This document shows, piece by piece, positions 33,523-43,822 of a stretch of DNA of 64,000 nucleotides (position 1 is the first letter of the stretch; every line of letters begins with the position of its first letter). A program made the position numbers and the translations under genes. The stretch is from NCBI GenBank assembly GCA_024195585.1, contig SWBL01000106.1, positions 1-64,000 on the forward strand, in the 5' to 3' direction. A model generated the notes under the pieces. The model did no database searches. It was not told the origin of the DNA and worked only from the letters and a program-made list of their open reading frames with translations. This stretch comes from Aureobasidium sp. EXF-3400. Taxonomy: Eukaryota; Ascomycota; Dothideomycetes; Dothideales; Saccotheciaceae.

Positions 33523-33831
33523 GCTCGCGGTCGGATTGTAATTCGAAATACCATTGCAGACTATGGGAGTACTAGTAATGACGAGCTGGATTTCGTCTAA
33601 TGAATACCATGATACAGATTACTTCAACCTCTAGAAACTGCTCATCAGTACGTGAAACTAGTGAAACCGTTTCGTGTTACTTGCAAAGAAAATCAGGTGT
33701 GACTTTATGAAGATTGGTGTAACGGGGCGACGTCCGCTTATCGATAAGGCCTCGCGCGTAAACATATGTAGTCCAGTTCGAGGTCTCGAGATCATTTCTC
33801 AACCTACATAGATTTTCAATCAAGGGCAGAC
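33523..33831. other. Short intergenic region, FluG promoter
   Basis: 309 nt, carrying the GATA palindrome noted at 33737. Nothing else clear. Confidence 0.5.
33737..33748. promoter_or_regulatory. Inverted GATA sites (CTTATCGATAAG palindrome)
   Basis: A perfect 12-bp palindrome made of two overlapping GATAAG sites in opposite orientation, 84 nt before the ATG of the FluG-type gene. Paired GATA sites are preferred by fungal GATA factors such as the nitrogen regulator AreA. Function is inferred from motif and position. Confidence 0.45.
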
Positions 33832-36628
33832 ATGGCTAGCTTGGACGACTTGAGAAATGTTGTTCGCTCCTGCCCGGTCATTGATAACCACGCGCACAAC
33901 CTTCTACTGCCTTCAAAGCAAGAAGCTCACGACCTGTTGACCGCAACAACAGAAGCCCATGGAGCTGCTCTGCAAGACACGAAAATGTCCCTCTCACACA
34001 TCCGAGCTGTTCGACAATTACGCGAACTCTATGACCTCGAAGATGGCGCAACGTGGGATGATTTGATGGAACAAAGAGCAGAGATCTTGCAAGGTGATTT
34101 TGAGAGCTTTCTCCGAAGATGCTTTACTGGAATACACACCATTCTCATGGATGATGGTCTTGATGATACAACAGTTTATTTGTACGATTGGCATGACGAT
34201 TTCATCCTCGATAAGACCCTTCGCATTGTTCGCATCGAAACTTTGGCTGCAGATATTCTGCGTGAGATGCACAGGAAAGCCACTCTTCCTATCGGACCAG
34301 CTATATACAACGACAGTATGTGTGCTGAAGCCTGGATCACCTTCCTTCAAGCATTTGAAGCCGCTATCGTCACCGAGATTAACGATCCGGATGTCGCTGG
34401 TTTCAAGTCTGTGATTTGTTACCGAACTGGTCTGGACGTCAAGATCGCTGGAGATGTTCAAGTAGCTACCAGTGGTCTTGAGGCCTTTCAGAGCGGCTTC
34501 CTTCCAGACTGCGCGCAAAACGACTTCCGCATTGAGTCCAAGGGATTGAACGACAGTCTCGTCATCTCAACATGTCGTCTCTTGAGCGCAGCAGCCAAGC
34601 AAGACTCGATAGATAAACCACTCCAGTTCCACACGGGCCTCGGCGATGCGGACATTGATCTGCTTCTATCTGATCCCTCTCACCTTCAGCCTCTCATCAC
34701 TGCTTTCCCAGATGTTCAGATGATCCTCCTTCACACCTCTTACCCCTACACGCGTCAAGCCGGCTACTTAGCCACAGTCTACAAGAATGTCTATCTCGAC
34801 CTCGGTGAAGTGTTCCCACAGGTCAGCAGGAATGGTCAAGAGACTATCTTGCGTCAATGCATGGAGATTACACCCTACTCGAAGCTTCTTTTCAGCACCG
34901 ACGCCCATCATTTTGGCGAAGTTTATTGGCTTGCGTTGAAGCAGTTTAGACAAGCATTCGAGAAGATTCTTGTGGAGTATGTCGAAAACGACGACCTTAC
35001 AGCCGAACAGGCCATCGAAGCCGCAAAGGACATCTACTTCAACAACTCGAAACGTGTGTACAATCTCGACGTAGAGCTCCCAGAGATGCAATCAGTAAGT
35101 CTACCCGGATGATCTGCGCAGACTTGTTATAGACTTGAAGGGACGTTGTCTACCCAACAGTCGAAACTCTTGCTTATACATTGAACAGGATGATGGACCA
35201 CGACGAACCAGAGCACAGAGCAATCGCGAAGCTAGAATCATGCAAGCTCCTCAGCCTCTACAACTCGCGTGGAAGGAACCTGAGGTACACGAGAAGCCTT
35301 ACGACACGGACACGTTCACAAGATTCTTCGATCAGCACACAGAGTTGAAGTTCGTCTATATCCAGTGGCTGGACTATCTCGGCACGCTGCGTGCTCGTAT
35401 GATGCCAGTTGCTGGATTCCGCCGCTTGGTTGCCAACGACGAGCGTATTGGTATCTCACTGGGCAATACAGGCACTCTACAGAACGATCGTGTCACTTCT
35501 GCAGTCTCATCTGCAGGCCAAATATATGTCGAACCTGACGTCTCGACTTTGAGGCTTACGCATGCTAGAGATCCGTTAGCTTCTGCCTCCGTGATGGGGT
35601 CTTTCTGCAACGAGGATGGCCGTCGCTCATATTCTTGTCCGAGAAACACTCTCCGTACTCTGAAAGATCGCTTCTCGAACGACCATAGTATCACGTTACT
35701 CGCTGGATTCGAGATTGAAGTGGTCTTTCTCAAGCAGGATTCGGAAGGCCAGTACATTCCATGGACCACGAACCACGCTTGGGGTACTTTTACTCCCGAG
35801 CAATTTGAGATCGCGCTCCCGGTGCTTGCAGAAATAGCCGACGAGCTAGCAAATATCGGTATCGACGTCCAGCAATTCCACTCCGAGTCTGGTGCTGGAC
35901 AATATGAATTCGTGCTTCCACCTCTGCCCATCCTTGAAGCAATCGACACGCTCGTACAAGCGCGCCAAGTGGTTCAACAGATTGCTCGTCTTCACAAACT
36001 CCGTGCTACGCTACACCCAATGCCTCTCAAAGGTGTCAGCTCTGGTCAACACGTTCATATCTCGCTCAACTCGACTTCTCTATCGCCAGAAGATCTGGAA
36101 AAGAAGGAGTTTTCATTCTTGGCTGGGGTACTCGAGCATTTGCCTTCTCTTTGCGCTTTTCTACTGCCAAATGACACAAGTTATACCCGCATCGCCGACA
36201 ACATGTGGACCAGTGGAACATGGGTGGCTTGGGGCACACAAAATAGGGAAGTGCCACTTCGTAGAGTCAGCAAAGGACGATGGGAAATTCGCTGTCTCGA
36301 TGGCTTTGCAAATCCTTACCTCGCACTCTCTACTCTCCTCGCTGCTAGCTTGAACGGCGTGGACAGTAGGAAGCAGATGGTAGTGAAAGACTGCAACCAA
36401 AACCCGGCGCATTTGACCCAAGCTCAATTGAACGAACTTGGCATCACGGAGAAGATGCCTACTTCGCTCGATCAATCGCTACTACACCTTAAGAAAGATG
36501 AGATGTTGAGGAGGTTTCTGGACTGCAGATTGATCGATGATTATGTGATTATGAAAAGAGCTGAGAAGAGAATGATTGATGAGATGGATGCGAAGGAACA
36601 ACATGCATGGTTAATTGAGAGGTACTGA
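33832..36628 (+). CDS. fluG: FluG-type fusion: amidohydrolase plus glutamine synthetase-like domain
   Basis: 900 residues in two exons, 33832-35094 and 35189-36628; the 94-nt intron GTAAGT..CAG lies exactly between the two domains in phase 0. The N-terminal ~420 residues are an amidohydrolase-2-type domain with the metal motif DNHAHN (His20, His22) and STDAHHF. The C-terminal ~480 residues resemble glutamine synthetase type I: GLNxF-like substrate face, HSESGAGQYEF, GVSSGQHVHIS and CLDGFANPYLALSTLLAA. The same fusion is FluG of Aspergillus nidulans (865 residues), needed to make an extracellular signal that starts conidiation. Whether either domain is catalytic in fungi is unsettled. Orthology is inferred from domain order and length. 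Confidence 0.93.
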
Positions 36629-37334
36629 TTCACGAAGTGTTGCATTTTGTTGCTCATATCGCTCGATGATATTTGTGACCTGTATAGCTTTGATGTCGAA
36701 GTTAGCTGTCTGGTACCCACACGATGTTAACGCGAACACTCTTCCTCATCCCACCAAAAGCAGTACGGACTCAATAGAGCGGCGAGTCCAAGCATAAAAG
36801 AGTCCTCCGCTAGTTGTCTACGCATACATAGCACCTTCTCAGGCAGATATAGAGCATGGTTATGGAAGAACAGGGTCGTACAAGCAGCATGATTCGCTCA
36901 ACAAGAGAAATAAAGGCAAGAAGACCTCGAAGAATAAAGTACATAGTGGTCAGAAATCCCGATTCCAACGAGTCTGTGAATACATAATTGGGCATAAAGA
37001 GCCACTGTACGTGAATCTGCTTATAGCATCGGTGTCATGTTACAGCTTCGACTTCGATTCATGAGCGGGATACATAGAACACACAGATATGAGGGATGGA
37101 TATCGGCAAGACGATGGTAAGAATAGAAGTAACGAACAATAAAGTTTCAATTGTTAAACTAGCTAGGGAAACAAGAGGCTGTTCTGTTTCCTCTTGGGTC
37201 ATCAGTGTCGTTGGCTATGATAAAAGTACAGGCACATTGGCTTCGCCATTTCCTCCTCCGATCATCATGATTCGTAAAGATTCATCTTGGGTTGGCTTTC
37301 ATTTTTGTTTTTGCTGGGGTTGGTATTAATACGC
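36629..37334. other. Convergent 3' flanks of the FluG and Msc1-type genes
   Basis: About 700 nt between two convergent genes, AT-richer than its surroundings. No gene seen. Confidence 0.5.
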
Positions 37335-39243
37335 TTAAAGCTCCTCCTTGACACGGTCGGTGGCTCTCTGGGCGGCCTCAGAGGCTCTGTGCTTGGCCGA
37401 GCTGGCGTTCTCGCTGACGGCATCGGCAGCCTGCTGGGCGTAACCGGAGGCGCCCTTGGAGGCACTGCTGGCAGCGCTGCTGGCAGACTTGGGTCCGGAA
37501 GCAGAGACAGACGAGGCAGACTTGGCAGCGGCGCTCGAGAGAGACGAGGATGACTTGGAAGCAGCAACCGAAGCGGCGCTGGATGCGGACGAGGCGGACT
37601 TGGCGGCAGCACCGGTCAGGGAAGAAGCAGACTTGCCAGCAGCATCAGTGGCAGACTTGCCCGAGGCAGCAGCGGCATCGTAAGCACTGTTGGCGTAGTC
37701 GCCTGCAACGCTCGAGGCGGATGAGGCGGAAGCAGCAGCAGCGTCAGTGGCAGCGTTGTAGCCGGAAGAGCCGGAAGCGGAGGCGTAGCTGGAGAGGGAA
37801 GAGGCAGAAGCAGAGGCAACGCTCGAGATGGAAGCGAGAGAAGCCTTGGCCTCCTCACCACCAATGCCGACCTGAGCCTTGGCCCAGTCGAACCAGTACT
37901 GAGCAGATCCGTAAACAGAATCAGTAGCAGATGCGAACTGGCTGCCAGCAACGTTGGTAGCAGAGTGGGCGGATGCAGCGGCGGCGCCAGACAGGGAAGA
38001 GGCCGACTTGGCGGCAGCACCAGAGGCAGAGGAAGCGGACTTGCCAGCAACGCCCGAGGCAGAAGAAGCAGACTTGGCAGCAGCACCTGAGGCGGACGAG
38101 GCAGAGTTGCCAACGACACCAGAGGCGGCGTTGTAGACGGAGCCAGCAGACTTGGAAGCCTCACCGTAAAGCGAAGAGGCCGAGGCGGAAACGTTGTCAC
38201 CAGAGAGCTTAGCGCTGTGCTTGCGGGCAAGAGCGATCAGCTCGTTGCGCTTGGAGCCCTGGGGGACCTTGATGCCGTTCTTGTCGAAGAACTGCTTGAG
38301 CTGGCTGTCGGACCAAGAGTTGAGGAGCTGCTCAGACAGGGACTGCTGGGCACCGGCGGCGGAAGCAGAAGCAGAGGAAGCAGCCTTGGCAGCCTGGTTG
38401 GAAGCGGTACGAGAGTTGCGGCGGAGAGCAGCAATCATCTTGTCACGAGTGCTGGGCTGGGGGACAGGGACGCCACGCTCATCGAGCCAGGCCTTGAGGT
38501 CAGAGTCGGCCCACTGAGAGTAGAGCCAGTTGCCGGGGTAAGCGGTGGTCTCACCAGCCTTCTTAGCGACGGCCTGGTAGTTGGAGCGAGCAGAGGTAAG
38601 CATGGAGTCGCGGGTGCGAGGAGAAGGGTTGGGGATGCTGTGGTAGTCAAGGAAAGACTTCAGCTGCGACTCGGTCCAGCTGTCGAAGACCCAGTCCTGG
38701 ACAGACGAGTAGGCATCCGAAGCTTGGTCGGCAGTCTCGTGCCAGTACGACTTGACCTGGCTGACAAGGCTGTCCTTGTTCTGCTCAGTACCCTTCTTGA
38801 CCTGCTGGCCAGAGCTGGTGATGTAGTTCTGGAGCTGCTTGGTGTCCCAAGTGTTGTAAGGCGAGGCGACCTTGTCGTCCCAGTTGGTCTTGACCAGGTC
38901 TACGAGGTCCTTGCGGTCGGCAGGGGTAGGGTAGGGGACATCGTGGTCGGAGAGCCATCTCTCCAACTCGGTCTCATGCCACTTGTTGTAGGCTGCAAAT
39001 CTTGTCAGCCTCAGGGCACACTAATAAGCTTCAACACAGCTCAAGAGCCATGTCAAGAAGCTGCAGCTGGATCCACTGATCGTCCCAAGAGTGTTCAAGA
39101 GCGCGTCCGATGAACGATTCAATGGATAGCCAGCTGTCAACAACAAACATTCTTTACTTACCAGCTTTGCTGAACCATGTGCTGGCAGCAACAGACTGTG
39201 CGCCGAGAGCGAGCACTGCGGCGGTCGCGAAATTGATTCTCAT
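37335..39243 (-). CDS. Msc1/Ish1-type stress and nuclear-envelope protein
   Basis: 579 residues in two exons, 39243-39162 and 38992-37335; the 169-nt intron (GTAAGT..CAG) is the longest in the window. Exon 1 is a signal peptide (MRINFATAAVLALGAQSVAA). Residues 27-260 hold about five repeats of the Ish1 pattern, a Trp-Asp/Ser-x-x-x-L-K-x-x-L helix followed by a proline-rich turn and a basic RxxLxxxxR stretch, e.g. SESQLKSFLDYHSIPNPSPR-like. Residues about 260-540 are Ala/Ser-rich with SAxSAAGxxAKSASS repeats and resemble LEA-like segments. Yeast Msc1 and fission yeast Ish1 of this family respond to stress and locate to the nuclear envelope/ER. The low-complexity half keeps other frames open on both strands. 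Confidence 0.87.
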
Positions 39244-41487
39244 GTTTGCGGATACCGAAATAAATTTAGGTAGGGTGATGAGGAAGGTGAGAGGGAGAGC
39301 ACGCGGTGCGAGTTTTGTCTGTTGGAGTCGAAAGCTGGCGCACAGCAGGGGCGTCACGGTGACGTAGACTCTGGAAGCTTGTGAACTTGCTGCACCATCT
39401 TTTTGTAACGTATTGTTCGAACTTTGCTGCACAATTCTATCACCTTCTACAACATAGCACAACATACAATTTATAACGGCCATGTGTCCTCAACTACTAT
39501 GTTCACCTATAGCTACTTTCACCTTCAGCCCGACTACCTGGTTGATATAAGATGTGTTTGTTAGGTAGCCTGGACCCCAGAGTTATGCCCCGCTCGTCCA
39601 AACAATTGACATGTGGTTGATCTTGGCATCGTGCCAGCCACTTCATTTCTGGTGAGTATGGCGCCATGACAACGTCAAGACACGATAATTCTTGTATCAC
39701 CGCCATCCAGTGAGAGTGCTTAGGACTTGCAATTGAAACGTGGTCTGATGCTTTCATCCCGTCTCTTGCTGACACGATGCGACCGGTGTTTCTTCGCAGC
39801 TGTCAACACGACAAACCTTTGCACATGGCAAGAAAGCATCCGTCTCTGGAAGAATTTTGAGAGCAAGAATGTCAGTCGTTGAATCATGGAACTTACTCCA
39901 AAGCAGTGTAAGCATCAGTAGAAAAAAAAAAAACCCCCCTCACGAACGGCAACGCCTGGAAGTATGGCATTGCGATGCACAGCGTCGTCGACATGACAAG
40001 ATTGGTAGAGGAATGAGGATGACAGGGCTCGCAGCCGCCGGACATAGGCGCCGTGTCCCTAATCAATCCCCAACGTCCTGGTCAGAATTTGCAGTGTTGG
40101 TCACTATGATGCTTCCCTAATTCGTCTCATGGATGACGATTGAGAACAAGACATCCAGAAAATTGTGTCGCTATGCGTGACAAAAAACCCCCATCGCCAA
40201 ATCTCGCTACCGTGAAGATCATATGCTGGTGCATACCATAGTTGTCGATCAGATCGTCTCCTTTAATAAATGCAGTTTCGGCCACGTTGGAGTTGAAGTA
40301 CACTTAGATCCTTGTGGTCGACAAGGCAGCATGAACCAGGTATCGTTACTGTGCATCTGCCATATTCTTCGCGCATGCGTACCCTGGTATGCCTACCTTT
40401 ATGGTACTGTATAGACAAAGACAGGGTGTACCGGACAGCAACTGGTTTTTTTTTTTTTTTTTGGGTCAAGAGACCGGTGTGTTTAGCAACATCTTCCGAT
40501 GAATTTGAGATATGGGTACCGGTGTGTGGTGCAGCAACCGATGACCTGCGCGTTTCCTACCCACGACCGAATTTGTCTTGGAAGTGTAGGTCCACTAAAT
40601 GCCAGATGAATTCGATTGCAAAGTTGTCTCACCGTTTATGTCACAATCTTGGATGCTGAGGCACTCTGAGGCACGCAGGTAGTACCACCGAGCCGTCATC
40701 ACGATCTTTGGGGGTAGATCCGAATAAACGTCTGAAGAGTGTGTGGAGATACATGGGTATGATGAGACGTTAGGAGGTTGGGTGCGATTTCTGCTTTGCA
40801 ATCCACGGCAGTCATGAACCAGCCTCCGTCATAACAATCTGCTTCGTGATTCAATTCGCATATAGGTGGGTCAAACATGACGTCGATGTGTTGATGATCA
40901 TCTGTGCTCCGAAGAGTCGTCTGGAGAAAACCGTGCGGATGTCGAAACAGCGAGTTGTACAAAACGAACTACCTCCGAGAACAGGAGGCCGAAAACGAAA
41001 ATTGACAAGATATTCGAGCTTGGTAATCTCAGGTGGCGAATAGCCCTGTAAAGGCTTTTCTTGCGGCTCTAAGCAGATGTGTTTGGAGTGCAATTGCGGA
41101 GGGACGTTTGGTGGATTTAAGCCTTGACACGTCGGTGGCGTTGAGGATCGACGACGCTATTCGCGAACAAGCTCGTCGGAACCGATCCGTATGCTCGCGC
41201 TGCGTAAGGACGAGGAGTTGACGGCCGCAAGGAAAAATTCTTGGTCGGTTTAGGGACCAAATGGCATGACATTGCGGGTTATGGTCATTTGAGTACGGAG
41301 ATGTTGAACAGCTGTTTCCCTTCTTAAACTCTGCCTTTGCCCTCTCTCCAGCTCTCTTTCCTTTTCCGATTCATAACTCTCTTGACCACTTTTATACTCC
41401 TCAATTTCCACAAGGAACTGGAACTGTTTGCTTGATCAAAGCACATCACACATCTCCCACCAATCTCAACAACCAAAATCACATAAG
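39244..41487. other. Intergenic region of 2.2 kb with homopolymer tracts
   Basis: Upstream flanks of two divergent genes. Contains an A12-C6 tract (39922-39939) and a T17 run (40446-40462), both typical of unselected DNA. A pyrimidine-rich strip at about 41321-41480 precedes the next gene, as in fungal leaders. Short frames only. Confidence 0.55.
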
Positions 41488-42372
41488 ATGGCACCCGTCA
41501 TCTGGGGCTTGCCTTTCAGCGAGTTCACATGGTCCAAATTTGGCAATGCAAACATGTGGAACAACGTCTACCACTTGAGAAGAACAAAGTTCATCGTATA
41601 CCAGCTCGCCATGATCTTCTGCGTCGTCTCAGAATCTCTCGGAACCGATGCCTTGTCACGATATGTCAGCCAGCAAAAGTACATCCAGTCTCACGGCAGC
41701 CCTGGCGCTAACGAGTACAACAACGACTACGTTGGTGTCGCATCCTACAACATCTTTGCCGGAATCTACGTCGCCACCATCTTTGGTGGTGCTTTCTTCT
41801 TTGACTTGATCTGGCCCGAGAGACATGAGGATCATGGTGTCAGACTCGGCTGGAAGCTCTCTGCCATCGCTGGTATCTTCATCCACCTCGCTAGTTGTAT
41901 CGCCATGACTGTCATTGTCGCCACAAGAGACGCATATGTTACAGGTGTCGGCGCAGCCGAAGGAAACAGACTGGTCAAGGAGAATGGCAAGATCGTTCTC
42001 GACTACAGACACAGCGGCCGTATCGTTACCTCTGTCGTCTTCGGATGGATTGGCTGGATCTTCGTCATTGCTAGCACCGTCATCCTTGTCGTTGGCAAGA
42101 GCCACGATGAGAAGGTTGGACCTTGGAGCACCCATGTCCGCGAGGCCAAGAAGAACAACATTGACGTCGAGTCCAACTTCGTTTCGGGACACGCATCGGA
42201 GAAGCCCTTGACCAACCCTCTGACTGGCGAGCAACCCGAGGCTCTCGCTCCCAATCGTCCTCAAGCTGCCCACGTTCAGGAGCCCATCCGTGGACAGAAC
42301 GTCTCGATGGAGGCCTCAAACCCTCACAGCTTCGACTCGAGCGCACCTGCTGTCAACCCCGCCCACGTCTAA
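41488..42372 (+). CDS. Fungal four-transmembrane protein, function unknown
   Basis: 294 residues, single exon; start chosen at the ATG at 41488 because the in-frame extension upstream has no ATG. Four hydrophobic helices at about 35-52, 85-108, 123-145 and 180-202, with short polar loops and a disordered C-terminal tail (after 205). There is no signal peptide or catalytic motif. The N-terminal FSEFTWSKFGNANMWNNVYHL stretch is probably cytosolic. This arrangement is seen in small fungal plasma-membrane proteins of unknown role; I cannot name the family. Confidence 0.8.
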   Translation: MAPVIWGLPFSEFTWSKFGNANMWNNVYHLRRTKFIVYQLAMIFCVVSESLGTDALSRYVSQQKYIQSHGSPGANEYNNDYVGVASYNIFAGIYVATIFGGAFFFDLIWPERHEDHGVRLGWKLSAIAGIFIHLASCIAMTVIVATRDAYVTGVGAAEGNRLVKENGKIVLDYRHSGRIVTSVVFGWIGWIFVIASTVILVVGKSHDEKVGPWSTHVREAKKNNIDVESNFVSGHASEKPLTNPLTGEQPEALAPNRPQAAHVQEPIRGQNVSMEASNPHSFDSSAPAVNPAHV

Positions 42373-42794
42373 GCAGTTGCTCTGAGATGAAGATTCGAGT
42401 GCTCGGCTACTCGAGTACCTAATGGCATATTTCGATGACGATATTCGAGATATTGCACTAACGAAGACTGACGAGCTGTTTTGTTATTTGTTGCTTGCAG
42501 AAGATACCCACTAGAGTTGATTTTGACACTGCATGTATGGCGTCCTGGGGACAGTTTGATAGAATAATAGCATACCTTCACACGAAGAGTGATGAAATAA
42601 CTTCAATGCATATATTACCACAAACCATTCTCTGTTTTTCTCTTATTTCGTGTGTTATATCTCAAGAGTGTGTTCTGGGATGGTCCAGTCGAGAACCACT
42701 TCAAGCCAGGGTACTGTTCGAGGAGGGCATATGCATGTGACGATTTTTGATATTTCTAATTGGGTATTGTCGTAATGTACATGAGTCAGACACT
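42373..42794. other. Convergent 3' flanks
   Basis: 422 nt between two convergent genes. No gene seen. Confidence 0.5.
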
Positions 42795-43473
42795 CTAAAC
42801 AGTTCTGCGGTCTGACATGACGCGAACAATGGTACCGGGACCAGCGACTTCGATGACCTGTAGAAGAATGTATGGTCAGTATGCGACAAGTGATTGGCAG
42901 ACAAGGGATATTGGATATACCTTCTCGTGCCAACTCAAAAAGACACCCATGTTTCCACCCTGACCCTCTGCAGTGTTGCGCGGTTGAACCTGGGAGAAGC
43001 CGGTGACTTGTGGTGTGACGTTCTTGGAAGGGTTGGAGGTGGAGGCACCACTGGCCATTCCCTTGTATCTGGGAGAGTTCAGCTCTTGTTGACGAAACAG
43101 GAGGTTGGTGGATTGATTACAGGTACTTCATGAGGACGTCGCATAGCTCTGAGCCTCCTTCGGATGTGTAGATGCGCTGCAATAAGGGACCCATGTCGGC
43201 GGTGCGGACTTGTTGCAGGACTTCGGTGACGGTCTGCATGTACGAGTCCTTGGATTGAGCATCGGCTCCGTAGGGGGCGTTCTCGAGAGCACCGCGCAGA
43301 GCACCCTCGGCATCACCACCGCGCCATAGTTGTCTGATCTGTTGGCTGAGGGCTTGGACGTCCTGTGGGCTGACGGGTTGGACAGCTGGTGTCAAGGTGG
43401 AGAGGTCGAAGTTTTCCGAGGATTCGGGATCGAGAGCGTCGATGTTGATTGTGCGCCAGTTGACTTGAGCCAT
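42795..43473 (-). CDS. ARC15: Arp2/3 complex subunit 5 (p16-Arc)
   Basis: Subunit ARPC5 of the Arp2/3 complex, which starts branched actin filaments at endocytic patches. 187 residues in three exons: 43473-43121, 43068-42921 and 42857-42795; introns of 52 and 63 nt, the last exon only 20 codons. Features: MAQVNWRTINIDALDPES at the N-terminus, ALRGALENAPYGA and DVLMKYLYKGM in the middle, with LMKYLYKGM created by splicing intron 1, and FLSWHEKVIEVAGPGTIVRV at the end, created by intron 2. Length agrees with fungal ARPC5. The gene is essential in yeast. Confidence 0.93.
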
Positions 43474-43822
43474 GATTGCTGAGTGTGTATGTATGAGGGA
43501 CCAGTAGTGGTTGTCGGTACACGACTACTTGATGGCGTTCGCGGGGTGTGGCTGAGCTTGGACCTCGTTGGTGACCCTGGACGCAGAGGGCGTCAACAAC
43601 AAGCTTGAAGGCATAAACAATCGAATCGCTCGTGCTAAGCAACCTCGACATTTTAATCTATACCGCGTGTCGCCTCTGTCCAATCCCGGTCGCGTAACCA
43701 TCCTCAACCACCATGAAGCATTGCAGCACATTTTACTCGTCGCCCTGGACATGAACCTGCACACAAACGTCTGCACGCGCAAATAAACATCAATACTTGA
43801 CCTTCGAGTCGCTGTCGCAACC
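43474..43822. other. Divergent promoter region
   Basis: 349 nt between divergent genes ARC15 and the 795-residue protein; both promoters must lie here. No motif stands out. Confidence 0.5.

Noticed and set aside
33700..33790. tRNA-like B box (GTTCGAGGTC) upstream of fluG
   Set aside because: No A box at a suitable distance and no cloverleaf; the GATA palindrome explains the conspicuous pattern better.
37454..38966. Several long frames on both strands over the Msc1-type gene
   Set aside because: They arise from the Ala/Ser-rich repeats (GCN/TCN codons) and give Leu/Pro- or Glu/Ala-rich nonsense.
39922..40462. A12C6 and T17 homopolymer runs considered as a functional element or a retrotransposon tail
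   Set aside because: No adjacent coding remains or target-site duplication; simple slippage in intergenic DNA is enough.
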